From positions 2,826,689 to 2,890,688 of the forward strand of contig JAUPSS010000007.1 in the NCBI GenBank assembly GCA_040285825.1: a stretch of DNA of 64,000 nucleotides. The letters are read 5' to 3'. The notes beneath the pieces are model-generated. The model saw only the letters and a list, made by a program, of their open reading frames with translations. It was not told where the DNA came from and did not search any database. Position numbers and translations under genes: made by a program. This DNA is from Eukaryota sp. TZLM1-RC. Taxonomy: Eukaryota > Metamonada: BaSk clade. This document shows, piece by piece, positions 12,224-24,238 of this stretch; position 1 is the stretch's first letter, and every line of letters begins with the position of its first letter.

Positions 12224-12596
12224 CGATGTAAACGTGATCTGTTTAGTTTTGAGAATGGATTAATTCTTTGATTTCAATCATTGATGGGCAATACACCACA
12301 TTGCCCTTGTATTAATACAAATTTGTATTTTCCATCTATGATTTCAATATTACACTCTCCTCTGATTAATCTCCTTATTCCAGCTGATTTCATATTACCT
12401 GGATTAGATGGAACCTTCATTTAGTGGATGTGATGTCCGTTGATCTGTGCAATGCATGAAATGAAAGCCTATGAAAGTATTAGTTACGATTGTTGGTTGA
12501 GTTTTAAAATTTCACTTTTTTAGGAGAAATCCTTTTCATTTTAATAAGCAAAATTTTGAGAACATTGGCTCCGGTTTGGTTACTTGTTTAGTGGTT
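12224..12596. other. intergenic; promoter region of the TmcB-like gene
   Basis: AT-rich, no gene seen. It holds the upstream region of the minus-strand membrane protein and ends where a family D retroelement fragment begins. Confidence 0.5.
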
Positions 12597-12789
12597 AATC
12601 ACTTCCAAAAATTGGTGCAAGAAAAAACAATGAAAAGATTTGATATTCTTTTATGGCGTTCTCGGACTCAATTTGCCATTATTATTAGATTACCTCAGTT
12701 TTTCAATCGAATAAGAGAAGCTTTAGCTAGACAGCAAGCAGATCAAGATTTTGTAGAGAAAATCTTGGTTACATGATAGTCGTCCCATC
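12597..12789 (+). mobile_element. family D retroelement fragment, interrupted by a nested insertion
   Basis: Encodes the C-terminal tail of family D (KTMKRFDILLWRSRTQF...FNRIREALARQQADQDFVE), then the family D 3' UTR start (TGATAGTCGTCCCATC). At 12789 it is interrupted by the element at 12790-15749. The UTR resumes at 15750 after a repeated GTCGTCCCATC. Confidence 0.9.
12779..12789. repeat. target-site duplication, left copy (11 bp)
   Basis: GTCGTCCCATC here and at 15750-15760 flank the family 1 element. The unbroken sequence is seen in other family D copies (for example 20339-20349, GTCGTCCCATT). Confidence 0.9.
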
Positions 12790-15749
12790 TTTTTTTTGAC
12801 ATATTTATTTTTATTCAACAACAAATATGAAATACACAATTAAAACTCCACATCCTCAAAACCTGCCTCCCCTACATCAAAACAATTAATCGCTAAAGAT
12901 TCAGAAAATTTCCCAAAAGAAGATAGTGAATCAGAAATTAGTGTTACCATTCCCTTAAAAATAGAAAATACAATCCTGTTTTGCCAGTAAACACGATTGA
13001 AAATTCTTCCAGTTCTTTCCTTTACAACTACAACAAAATCCTCAAGGAAAGCCATAGCAGCCTTACCTAGAGATCCAAGCAAAGAAAAAACAAATGGACA
13101 TAAATTATATTGGGCATGAGAATTTTCATTAACCGAGGAAATGGGTTTCGCATATTTAGCAATTTTATATTTTTCGCCTGCAAGAAGAGGATTATTTACA
13201 TCCGAGTTAATGAAATGTTCGTTAGAGGAATTACAAGGGTCAATAGACATGGCGTCCAAAATAGTAAAACTACCATTTAAACCAGGAACAACTAGATCAC
13301 CTCTAGTCAGACCCATAAAAGCTCTGTTGTAACGCGTACTATCAATATTGGGATCATCAAGAATTAATTTTGATAACAGCGGTTCTAAAAAGGAATCTAC
13401 ACGATATGATTTGCACATTACATAAATTTGGTCCCTGACGTTATTATGCACTTTGCTTCTAAACGTAATGAAATGTTTACAGTTCAAAAGATGAGTAAAC
13501 AAAAGAGGTTTACCACATTTACAAGTTAAATGATTGGGCAAATTGTTTGGCCACAGAAAACAACGAAAACGCATGTTTAGAAGCCATTCATTGTCTTTTA
13601 ACAAAAGTCCATAAACAGAGGGAACTTGAGTTACTAAAGCAGCAGCTGAACTATCACGAATATCCTTTAAAAAATTACCGAAAGCGGGATTTTTAGTTTT
13701 GGCCAAGCCAAGTCTTACTTCATAATCCAAGCCTTCATATAATTTCACCAGATGGTGCTGAAGCTTTTTCAAGCAAAAATAAATTTGGAAGTGATCGGGT
13801 GGGAATTTCTTGAACATTTTGAGGAAAACACTGAATCCAGATATCACTAGGCAAATTTTCTAATTCAAATTGCAGTTGATTCAAGTAAAAATTTGATTCA
13901 CCATTGATCAGCTGAACATCAAAAGGGAACCTTTGGAAAAATTCAAAAACAAAATTTTTACCACCTCCCAAAAATGCTGCTTTACACAGAATCGAAGATT
14001 TGGTGAATCCAATTCCACCCAAATCTGCTGAACAAAATACATGACTTCGAATTAAAGATTCATTTACTTCTAATAAAGAAGAAAAAATTTTGACTCGAAG
14101 TTTGTTAAAAGATCTGCAAAAATTGAGAGATACCGAAGGGGAGTTGACCTTAAAATATGAGTGAATTTTTCCAGAATAACAAATTTTTAAAATAAAAAAT
14201 TTGATGTGTTTCTCAATGTCACATTCAGCAATAAAACTAAGATCCTTGTCAAACTTCTCCAATAAATTGTTTAACTGGGAATAAATTTCATCCAAATTGC
14301 CAAGCCAACATCCAAGAAACTTAAAAGCTTGTTGGTCATAATTGATAAAAGGAATCTGAGCTCCACCAATCATCAAAGATTGTTTTTCTCTACCAATCAA
14401 GAGACATTTAGATGGGTTCAAAGCTAAACCAATTTCTTTGTATTTCGCCGCAATGTCTTCAGAAACCCTAGAAATGCTTTCAAAAGAACCAATAATAGAA
14501 ATGTCATCCATATAGGCAACAATACGCAAATCAGGGAAATCTTGTTGTGTCATTTTAATAATATTATGAATAGCCAAACAAAACAGCAAAGGGCCAAGAG
14601 GATCACCTTGTTTCACACCAGAAGAAGATTCAAGGGTAAAGGAGTCAAAAATTAAGTCTGATTTTTTTCCATAAAATAAATAAAAATATGCAGAAAGTTC
14701 AGGAAAATCATGAAGAAGCACATCAAAAATACAATTACGTTTCACAGAATTGAAAGCATTTTTGAAATCCAAATTGAAAATATATTGATGTTGTTGACTA
14801 TTGAAAAAAACATCTGAAGTCATTGAAGCAACAGAAGCACCTTCAACAGTATTTATACCAAATTGGAAAGGCTTCAAATAGTCCCTTGCTTTAGTAGAAA
14901 TTCTGTTAAAAATAAGCGAGGAAAGCAATCTGGTTAATGACTCTCCAATAGCAATTGGTCTAACTCCATCAGGTTTGTCACCTTTACCAGGTTTAACTAA
15001 AGCAACTAAACGGGCAGCAGTCAATTCAGGCGGAGGAACATAATTTAAACACATTAAATTTTGAAAATAGGAAGCAAGATCCTCAACAATTTCAGGAGCA
15101 TTTTTACAGGCAGTTTTTAACAAATCAAAGGAAATGCCTGAAGGACCAGCAGCTTTTCCTTTTGGTAATTTAGCAACGGCATTCAATACTTCTTGAGCCT
15201 GAAATGGATTTTCGAGCCAATATTGACAAATAGAAGGCTTACTGGGGCAAAAATGTTCAGTTGGATGGAGGGATTTCAATTTTTCAACAGTTTCGAGATT
15301 GGTATCAGCCAGTTTTCCCGAAAAAATATTTTTTAATCCGCTTCCATATCTACCTCTCAAAAACAATTTTCTTGCTTGAAAAGATGAATTAGCATTTCTC
15401 TGTTTTGGTTTATAATTAATTTTCTTCTTATTCTTTTTGGCAAAGAATTTCCAAAATCTTGTTATGTTCCATTTGTTTAATTTCAATTGCGAAGAAAAAG
15501 AACGCATTTCCATTGACAAAGGAACAGAACTGGCAGGACTCACCTCTACAGGAATTTTAACAGGTGTACGAAGAGAATCACTTGTTTGACAGTCAAAACA
15601 AAACAATAGAGGGCGACCATTAGAAGAATTAGAGAGGAACTTTTTGCAAAAAGGACAACTATGTTTCAAGACATTATCCGTAGGATCAGGAGCAACAGTT
15701 TCTGGTAAATGAGTTTGATCAATATAACATAATAATATAATATAATATT
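12790..15749 (-). mobile_element. nearly complete non-LTR retrotransposon (family 1), RT plus REL endonuclease
   Basis: A 2.96-kb copy, read on the minus strand from 15749. The protein has an N-terminal CPFC...CFDC zinc ribbon, a basic segment, the reverse transcriptase (fingers GKAAGPSGISFDLLK; palm FNLDFKNAFNSVKR; SSGVKQGDPLGPLLF; catalytic YMDD near 14503-14514), a thumb, a CKCG...HLLNC knuckle, a VRD helix and the REL core RGDLVVPG...TILDAMSID. It stops at 12840 after FEDVEF. One frameshift near 13790 separates the RT part from the endonuclease part. The related copy at 62945-64000 has two extra bases at that point and reads through, so the break is a 2-nt deletion private to this copy. 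The first codons (MGR) come from the target site, so the true 5' end of the element is missing or it lacks its own ATG. A short T run at the low-coordinate end is the poly(A) side. Confidence 0.92.
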
Positions 15750-15805
15750 GTCGTCCCATCAGTTATGAGTTAATTTAAGTAAGCGTGCAAATTCGATAAA
15801 TATTT
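15750..15805 (+). mobile_element. 3' UTR remainder of the interrupted family D copy, with right target-site duplication
   Basis: GTCGTCCCATC (15750-15760) repeats 12779-12789, and the family D 3' UTR then continues (AGTTATGAGTTAATTTAAG...AATTCGATAAAT). Together with 12597-12789 it is one element cut in two. Confidence 0.88.
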
Positions 15806-16364
15806 ACTGGTCTTGTGTTAATGCTTTCATATTGATTTTTTGACAGCTAAATGAGTGAAGCAGAATTTGCTTGGCCAATGATGATCCTATTGTAAAAGTA
15901 AGTATCATATTTGCACTCTGTTCAGCATAATTCATCATGCTGCAAATTGACTCAATAGTAGTCAATGCTTTGCAATATTGTGCTGGATTGTATTAACAAT
16001 CTACTAATATGTACTCACCACTATTAGCTTGACCATTGATAAGTTAACCTTTAAAATTAGCCGCAGAGCTGATGATATTCAATGTGTATCGAATGATGGT
16101 ACCAATTTTATATAATGACAATAAAATAAAAATAAACCAAAATTTATTATCTTAAATAATCTATCTTACTACAATATTATCGTAACAAATCAATTACATT
16201 TTTTGAATTGAATTTTCGATAAAAATAGCAGAACTATCCATGAAATTAAAATTGCAAAACTCTCATCTTTGCTTCTGTTTTTTGGTGTAACACAGCTTTC
16301 ATGTAAATTTTCACCATCTTTGACATAGTTGGTGAATGAAACGTAGTGTACATAATTTTCTATA
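15806..16364. other. intergenic, no gene seen
   Basis: AT-rich spacer between retroelements and a tRNA gene; nothing supportable seen. Confidence 0.55.
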
Positions 16365-16437
16365 GACCCTGTGGCGTAATTGGAAGCGCGTTTGACTACG
16401 AATTAAAAGGTTGTGGGTTCGAGTCCTACCTGGGTCG
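16365..16437 (+). tRNA. tRNA-Arg (anticodon ACG)
   Basis: A 73-nt cloverleaf. The acceptor GACCCTG pairs with CTGGGTC with one T-T mismatch at the sixth pair. The anticodon arm is TTTGA-CTACGAA-TTAAA, giving anticodon ACG at positions 34-36 (A34 would be edited to inosine). The T arm is GTGGG-TTCGAGT-CCTAC. It resembles eukaryotic tRNA-Arg overall. No intron and no encoded CCA (ATT follows). Confidence 0.9.
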
Positions 16438-16734
16438 ATTTATTTTGATTAAAGAAGTCAATACATCAACACCTATTACATAAACTTTCTATACAGTCTT
16501 TCGATTTGTAACGATACCTTACAGTAGGAAAATGGTCACCACACTTCAGGTGACCTCATAAGTTGATATAATGATCAATTCATTAGAGATCTGTTGTTAT
16601 CAACTGACCATGTTCGGCAGTTAAGCAGTTAATCTTAGAAAATGTTGTATTGGATTTTACTGAAGTCGTTACAGGAACGTGTTTGTTCATTGACATGGTT
16701 AGTTTGCAATTCTGTGAAAGAAATCAAATCAAAT
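16438..16734. other. intergenic, no gene seen
   Basis: Spacer downstream of tRNA-Arg. A short T run follows the tRNA at ~16438-16445 and may serve as a Pol III terminator (GATTTATTTT). Confidence 0.4.
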
Positions 16735-17745
16735 TTTCCTGAACTCGAAACCTTTTTTATAGGTTTTATGGTAATTCATTTGATTTAATTTTTAATTCTT
16801 TTAATCTTGATTCTTTATCAGGAGTAAAACAAGGAGACCCTTTAGGTCCTTTCTATTTTTGTCTTGCAATTCACCCAATTTTGAAGAAATTAAAAGAAGA
16901 AAATTCTGACCTTCAAGTGGTAGCCTACATGAATGACATTTCTTGTATTGGTCCAAAAAGTACAATTAAAAGGGTTGCTAATGAAGCTGCTACATTATAC
17001 CAATCCATAGGTCTTGAGATGAATGTTCAAAAATGTTTTTGTATTTCTAGAAATAATGTTAAGTTAATAGTTAATTCCCTCGAAGTTCCATATATTGATT
17101 ATACTTCAACTAGTTTCTGCTTTCTTGGTTGCTATTTAGGTTCCGCCGAAAAGAAACTTGATAGCCTTGAAAACTATTTAAATTCAATTAAAAAAAAGCT
17201 AGAAGTCATAAAGACCCTTGAATTGGAAAAACATCTTAATTATTTTCTATTGAAAATTTGTTATGCTGGAAAAATTACTCATTTACTGAGATAATTACCT
17301 CCATCCCTAACTTACAATTTTTGTAGACAATTTAACAAAATACGTACCCAATTTTTGGCTTATTTAATGTCTGTTGATCCATCAATTTTGAAAAATCATA
17401 TTTTTTCTGATGTTCAACTTGGCGGTGTTGGATTCAATTCATCAAAATATTTGACCAAAGCTGCATTCACTGGTGGTGGAAAAAATTTTGTATTTGAATT
17501 CTCTAGAAGATATCCTTTTGCCGAAAATCTTCTTGAAAAAACAAATAGCCTATTCCTCGATAAATTAAGAGAAGAAATATCCAGTTTATCTCCCGACTTA
17601 TGGCAATCATGTTTCCTGTATATCCATTCAAGAAATTCCAGACAGAAGTTTGTATCCTTTAAAATTTGCATTGAAAAAGCTCCAATATATCCAATATATA
17701 ATATAGTATGCTATCAATATTATTTGGGAATTTTTTGGTTCTTTT
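16735..17745 (+). mobile_element. RT fragment of a non-LTR retrotransposon with mutated YMND
   Basis: Starts inside the palm (SGVKQGDPLGPFYFCLAIHP) and continues through the thumb (LGCYLGS..., EKHLNYFLLKICYAGKITHLLR, GGVGFNSSKYLTKAAFTGGGKNFVFEF). It is broken by a stop at 17292-17294 and a frameshift near 17620. The catalytic tetrad is YMND (16926-16937) instead of YMDD, so one catalytic Asp is lost. The sequence is distinct from families 1 and D. It abuts a family D copy. Confidence 0.85.
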
Positions 17746-17759
17746 TGTCCTCCTTTTGA

Positions 17760-20395
17760 ACAAAATTTCGTTAATATTTCCGAAGATTTAACTAATATAG
17801 CACCGAGAAATCAGTCATCCGAGAAATTAAGTAAAATTTTTGAAGACAAATGCTTTGACAACAAATGGTCCAAGGCTTTGTCAGCTTTAAGTCCCGGAGT
17901 CAAAGCACCGAACAATGAAAACACAGTAGATAAACTGAAAATACTTCATCCTTGTGAAGACCCTATTATGGATCAAAATTTTTACGGCACATACTGGGAA
18001 AATTATCCATTGATGCCATCAGAAGTTTTTTCGGTTATCAAAAAGAGACCTCGTGGTAAGTCTGCCGGACTTTCTGGTATTACTATTGGTCATGTAAAAG
18101 CCGCGATTATTTCTTCAGAAGATTGCCTTGGTTTATTGACCAAATTTTTCAACCAAATATTATCTGGTCAACGCAAGTACCCAGAAGAATTAAGAAGTTC
18201 TCGTTTGACTGCACTTGTCAAAAATTCAAAAATGGATGTTCGTCCTATTGCAGTCTCTGAGAGCTTACATAATATTTTTTCTGCGTGTTGCTTAAGCAGG
18301 TTCAATGAAAAAGCTAAAAAGATTTTATTACCCTTTCAATATGGTATAAATACTACAGATGGAGTCTCTTCAGCGATTTTTGCTACTGATGTCTTATTTC
18401 GTCAAAATGAATCCAATGTTTGCATGTCATTGGATTTTTAGTAATGCTTTCAATTCGCTAAGTCGTCGCAGTATCCATGGTGCTTTATTGCAATATATGC
18501 CAGAATTAATACCATATTTTCAATCAACATATTGCACATATTCTAATTTACATTTTGGTAACAACATTTTGATTTCATCAAGTGGCGTAAAGCAAGGAGA
18601 TCCGTTAGGACCTCTTTTGTTTTGTTTGGCCATTCATCCTATTCTACTGCAAATTCAAGAGATGTTTCCTTCACTAAAAATGATTGCATATATGGATGAT
18701 GTTGTGCTTATTGGTGAATTAAATATTGTGAAAAAAAGCAACTGTATGTTTTAAAGAATTATTTACCAAAATTGGTCTCCGACTTAATTTACTTAAATGT
18801 GTTTTGTTATCGAATTCTCCAGTTTCCACAATAATTGATGATATTGAAATTCAAGCCAAATTATATTCAATTGATGCTATTCGTCATTTGGGTTCGTTTT
18901 TAGGAAATAATGATGAAATTACCAAAAAATTGTTTGAAAAGTTGAACTCAATTTCTGACAAAATTGACCGAATGATGAATTTAGATATAAAAAAACACAT
19001 CAAATTTACCATTATAAGACTGTGTTTTAGTTCCAATTTTAATCATATATTTCGATCTACAAATCCTCTCGTCACTAGACCTTTGGCTCAAAAAGTTTAA
19101 TGAGTTACGTGCAAAAGTTCTGTCTCAATTACTGGGATGTAAAATGTTTCAAATTCCAGATCATGCTTACCTTAGTCCACAATATGGTGGTTTAGGGTGG
19201 ACGAAGGCTTCTATTCTTACCTCGTGTGCTTTTGTTGGTGGATGCAGAAATGCAATCTTTGAGTTCTCCGAAAGATTTGCAGATTGGGAAGATTTATTGA
19301 TGACAACGCAAAGTTCCACTGTTTTTGCATTAAATGAAGAAATTTCAAGAATTGATGTAGAAAAATGGGGTCGATGTTTTCCCCAATCATTCAATGGCAA
19401 TATTCCAGAAAAAAATGTTTTAAATTTGAAGTATACTCTTTGAACATTACAGAAAAGATTGACTGGAATGTATGAAAAAGATCTTTATAATAATATTTGC
19501 AGCTCGGCTGTATTAAATCAAGATCTTCACTCATTGTTATTGGAAAAGGGTGTTTGTGAAAACAAGGTGTCAGATTCTTCACTTTTTGTAACCATTGTAC
19601 CACGAAGATTTGGATTGTGTGCTACTAATGAAGCATTTGTAACAAAAATGAGATTATATTTGAACATCCCCATTAACCAATTATTATCAAAAGAAAAATG
19701 TATTTGTTCGAATTCACCTCAACTCACTTTGCGCCATGCTCTAAATTGCTCTAAATTGATAACTTATCGTTCTTCATTACATGATGCTGTTAGAGACACT
19801 GTTTTCAATATGGCACAAACTGCAAGGATATCTTGTATCAAAGAGCCCCTGCTGAAAGAAACACTTTCTCTGAATAATTTTGGTTCTGATGATAGAGGTG
19901 ATGTATACTGTGATTGGATTGATAATTCTGAAGCTATTGTTGACTTTGTCTCATGTAATGTTGCAAACGATACTTTGGTTCACAGAAGAAAACTTAATCC
20001 TGTGGCTGCTCTGGATTTTTAAAGCAAAAGAAAAACATAGAAAATATGATATAGAAATTGAAGATGCAAATATCGATAGAAATACACAGCTGGTTTTTAT
20101 TGCTTTCCCATTTTCGATAAATGGAAGATTATCAGTTGAAGCAGAAACTTTTTTTGGATGACTTCCAAAAAAATGGTGAAAGAAAAAACAATGAAAAGAT
20201 TTGATATTTTTTTATGGCGTTCACGGATTCAATTTGCCATTATTAATAGATTACCGCGGTTTTTCAATCGAATTAGAGAAGCTTTAGCTAGACAGCAAGC
20301 AAATCAAGATTTTGTAGAGGAAATCTTGGTTTAATGATAGTCGTCCCATTAGTTATGATTTAATTTAATCAAGTGTGCAAATTCAATAAATTAAA
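17760..20395 (+). mobile_element. longest family D non-LTR retrotransposon copy, inactivated by frameshifts
   Basis: Encodes in order: fingers (RGKSAGLSGITIGHVKAA, DVRPIAVSESLHNIF), palm with YMDD (18689-18700) and SSSGVKQGDPLGPLLF, thumb, the CICSNSPQLTLRHALNC knuckle, the AVRDTVF helix, the REL-like RGDVYCDWIDNSEAIVDF, and a terminal helix ending QDFVEEILV at 20334. At least five frameshifts or stops break the frame (near 18440, 18740, 19095, 19441, 20020, 20160). The N-terminal zinc ribbon is not visible. The 3' UTR (CGTCCCATTAGTTATGATTTAATTTAATC...) is shared by all family D copies and ends AATTCAATAAAT. Confidence 0.88.
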
Positions 20396-21330
20396 TAAAA
20401 GCTCCAACGACATTTTGTGAAAAAATGAAAGCAAGGATTTTATTGTTCGACTTAGCACGGCTAAGAAAGAAAATTTTGCTTTTGCAAATTTTTTGATTGA
20501 TTTGAAGGACGGTTCATCTGCAGTTTTGATAAATCAAATTCCCCAGATTTATGGTCTATTTTTGAATGACGACCAATGGACCACTGCTATGGGAATGCGT
20601 TGTTATTTATGGCCTTGTAATTTGCCGAATGATTTGTTTTGCAAATGTGGAGCTGGTTTGACATTATCACATTTATTTAATTTTAATAGATTTATTTCCT
20701 ATCGTTCTACGTTGCATGATGCAATCAGAGATCAAATCCATGCAATGTGTAATTCATATCATATTGAATCTTTTGTAGAACCTTTGTTGAGGTCTCTTGA
20801 TATAAATGAAAGCGTAAGAGATTGAGAATATGGAAAACGACGTGCTGATGTTGTTGTGCCCTCGTTTGATGATGTCATGAATGTTGTTGATGTCGTAACA
20901 GTGGATGTTTGCAAGAAAAATGCCTTGAAAAATGCTCAATCCGAAGTATCCCCCCTTGATGACTCCGAATTGTACAAAGGGAAAAAATATGCAAATTCTT
21001 TAAAAGAATTGAAACATGTTCGCCATGTAGATTACCAAAATTGCCCATTTGCTATATCGTTGTATGGTCGTCTTGGAAAAACTGCTTTGAATTTTATTGA
21101 TGATTTTGAAAATCTTGTGAAAAAAAATGAATAAGCGTTTTGATCGTCGCTTGTGGCTAAATCGTATTGTTTTTACTATTTTCAAATCAATTCCTAAAAT
21201 GATTTCGAAAGCTTTAATGTCTGTCAGTGCACATTATGAAAACATTGCTGCTGTAAGGTTTGATGGTGTGGAAGCTTGTTTTGAAGATATTGACTTTTAG
21301 ACTGTGGTTTTGAAAATAAATTAAAATTAA
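20396..21330 (+). mobile_element. 5'-truncated non-LTR retrotransposon, family 5 (REL part)
   Basis: Starts in the linker (FANFLIDLKDGSSAVLINQIPQIYG) and encodes CKCGAGLTLSHLFNFN (the last knuckle Cys is replaced by Asn), AIRDQIH, RRADVVVPSF..VVDVVTVDVC and a C-terminal FEDIDF stop at 21300. There is one nonsense codon (20824) and one frameshift (~21130). A second scrap of the same family is at 44030-44205 (minus). It lies directly after the family D 3' end. Confidence 0.82.
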
Positions 21331-21594
21331 ATTAAAAAAAATTCTGTGATTTGGTCTGAAAAATTACAAAATAACAAATTTTTCACGCAGAATCCCTAAC
21401 GATTCTTACACTGAAAGTAACTTTTTCTATAAAAAACTAAAGAAAAGAGTGAAATTCAAATTTCAAGTTCTATATGAATAAATGAAGTTCTAAATATCAA
21501 TAGTTTGATGTCAGATTTCAAAATCAACTAAATGAACTCAGTCATCAAGAAATTTGTGAAACAAAGAACCATGGGAAAATTTCAATTTATATAT

Positions 21595-22995
21595 TCAAAA
21601 ATAAAAATACTCAAGCTGCATGTTTATTTGATTTAAAACTTCCAAACAAGTCCCAGACAAGCCTACAGTTTTGGCTGGCGGACCCCTCACACGGGCCAAA
21701 TGAGAATCATAATTGATTCTGATATACCGAGCATTGACGTACTTCTTAAATACTTCATAACCCATTTCCTTTAATGTTGGAACACGAGTGCCGCAACCCA
21801 ACTCTACAACACACAAAGATGCATCTTTATCAAACACATTCAACCAATGATAGAGTCTCTCCTCGTCTGCATAAGATTTTTCTATCCAATGGTCATCATT
21901 GAACATACACACGTTGGGTCTTGCGGTCGTGAAACAAACAGGACATTGTGGGAGGTGTGACTTGGGCGGGCTTGACGAACGAGTGACCGACATAGAGACA
22001 TGGTGGGAAGAAACAGGTGTAATGTGCCTGTTATGAGTGTTTGTGACTGAAAAAGAAGGAAAGAACAAGTGAGGAATTCTAGAACAATGTCGGAAATTGT
22101 GCTGTCCCGCACTCTTCAGCACAGAACGTGAGTTTGGCAGGCTAGGGGGACCAGGGGCAGATGTGTCAAATGACGCTGTGTCAAGACTGTTGCTGGGCGT
22201 ACTATGTCGGGAAATGTGTCGGGATTTTCCGTTGATGAGGAGAGAAGCAGTGGTACTAGGCCTGACAATTCTTTGTGTAGTGGAGTCTATATGGAATCTA
22301 TAGTCTTTGGAGAGTCTAAATGTGGATTGATTACATGGTAAAGTGCACTGAAACTCAAAGCAACTCCCATGAATCTGACAAAGAGTGTGATGCTCAAAAC
22401 CAGCTTTCAGGAACAGTTCGTCAACATTGGAAGTAACAACAAAGTGTTGCTTGTTCTTCGTCCAATTGCGCAGAATATCATAACCACTATGGGGATTAGC
22501 GTCCTTGTAAGAGTTGTAACAAGAACCCCAAAAGCCATAGAAAAGGTCTGGATCTCTGGTTAAAAGTCTAGGTGTGCAAAGGTTGTCATAACTGAGATTC
22601 AACCTTTTGTAAGCTGGAACTTTGGCAATTTCCTGATAGGTAGGCTATAATAAATGGTTAGAAAAACATACAAGACCAGAATCAGCAGAAAAGCCAGCAC
22701 CAGCCAAGATTATTAAGACATCAGAGGATTTTATAAAATGTGCTGCTTTATGAAAGGGGGAAGCAAAGGTAGATTCCTGATCATTTTTAGTGGTTCTAGA
22801 ACCCCACGCTGATTTAGGCACAGCTACACGTGATTTTGGCCTGGAAATAGACCTTTTCCGAGAAGACAAATTAGAAGAAGACTTTACTGTGGAAGGTCTA
22901 CGCCGCGTAGTTGAAGAAGGCCGTTTTGATGTCAAAGTAGAAGTTTTGGTTCGTGGGGCGGAAACGGCTCTTCTTTTAGATTTGAGTACTGTCAT
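21595..22995 (-). CDS. SIR2-family NAD-dependent deacylase (sirtuin) with a long zinc-module insert
   Basis: 457 residues in two exons, 22995-22672 and 22644-21595. After a basic, Ser/Thr/Arg-rich N-terminus (residues 1-85, possibly nuclear targeting) comes the Rossmann fold: AGAGFSADSGLPTY (98-111), FYGFWGSCYNSY, VVTSNVDELFLKAGF (177-191, NVD motif) and catalytic His in IHGS (~200). Zinc ligands are Cys208/Cys212 and Cys342/Cys345. Between the two Cys pairs lies an insert of ~128 Ser/Arg/His-rich residues, far longer than the usual sirtuin zinc loop. The RPNVCMFNDDHW motif follows. The intron at 22645-22671 (GTATGT...TTTATTATAG, 27 nt) joins GFSADSGL to PTYQEIA. Substrate unknown; histone or other protein deacylation is expected of the family. 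Confidence 0.9.
22645..22671 (-). other. 27-nt intron in sirtuin gene
   Basis: 5' GTATGT, 3' TTTATTATAG. Phase 0, within the conserved GAGFSxxSGxPxY motif. An upstream CTAAC is also present inside this intron. Confidence 0.9.
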
Positions 22996-24238
22996 GTAAG
23001 GAGTGCGAGGTGACTGGCTGAGAGGGTAAAATTGTAGTACAAGAGCTTTCAGAAGAGGAGGGTTGGCAAATTTTTGAATGGAGGAAACTAATCATCTCAA
23101 AAAATTTAATGCAATCAAACCAAAACTGCAAAAAATACAATGTATTTCTGTCTATTATCTATTGTCTCTACATAAAACCGTTTAACTTAATTTTAACTTA
23201 ATTTTAATTAAGTGTGCAAATTCAATAAATAAAAAATTTCTGTCTATTGTGTACATTCAAATTGTTTGAAGTTTTTGAAAATGAAACAAACTCAATGCTT
23301 GTATTGACTCACATTTTCTGAGAGCTTAAGAACTGTTTTATCTTTGTGTTCTCTTAATGGCATCTACCTACCAAATACTTACCACTCTTCCTTACGACTC
23401 TTTCAAGTGGGTTTTCTATGAAGGTCTCTAAGTTGAAGAACTTCACATGCCAGCTTCGAGCAACATCATGACATCCTCTCAAAAATTTTGAATTTCGTCA
23501 AAATCTTCTGAATTTTACTGCTTTGAATCATTTGGCTCCACTTTTGACAGTAGAAACCATGATATAGATCAGTTGCTTTTTTGGGGGTTTTTGGTTTAGC
23601 TTTACAATAACGGAGAAATGAAATAATCGGAATACTGGGATAAATTGCTACAAGAGAAGCACTGACTGTTGTAACATTAATGGTATTGGTGATATATATT
23701 ATTCCATTGTATGAGCACATCAAAAACTTGACCAAATACTCTCCTTCAAAAAGTCCACTGCTGGCGTTTAAGCTGGTTGAAATGTTATGGTTATCCAATA
23801 GTCCAACACTAGCACCAGGAAAGCTACTTTTTAGGCCATTTACTTCTTAGTTATTTAGTTTTGGATAAGAACCAATTTCCAAGATTCAAGTTATTGTGGT
23901 TTTCAAGAACGATGAACTGAAGCACAGCCAGATTGCGGACAAGAAGAATTTGGCAGAAAAAAGGAACATTATTTATGAAAACAGTGAAGAACATGGTGAA
24001 AACTTACCTTATTGATCTTGATTTTGATAGTAAGAATACTGATCTAGGTTTGGGTTTCAGTGGTTTCTTATATAGAAATTGGCATTTCGGCATGAGTTAC
24101 ACTCACGACGTCAAGGAAAAATGTAAAAGTGTAGCTTCATATATCAATATCCCAAAAATGAAGAAATAAGAAATCATTCTCAGTTCAATTCTCAACTTTC
24201 AGTCAACTCGACTGTTTCCTTTTATTATATCTGCTTTA
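22996..24238. other. intergenic with only a family D 3' scrap
   Basis: The only supportable item is a family D 3' UTR scrap at 23186-23232. Open frames at 23466-23798 (-) and 23933-24169 (+) show no recognisable domain and I do not call them genes. Confidence 0.45.
23186..23232 (+). mobile_element. extremely 5'-truncated family D copy (3' UTR only)
   Basis: ACTTAATTTTAATTAAGTG followed by TGCAAATTCAATAAAT matches the 3' end of family D copies. No coding sequence is left, as expected from aborted reverse transcription from the 3' end. Confidence 0.7.

Noticed and set aside
13141-13332. Plus-strand frame in the family 1 element
   Set aside because: Antisense of the REL coding region; the same antisense frame appears at 63575-63766.
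12790-15749. Programmed frameshift between RT and endonuclease
   Set aside because: The related copy at 62945 reads through in one frame with two extra bases, so this is a copy-specific deletion.
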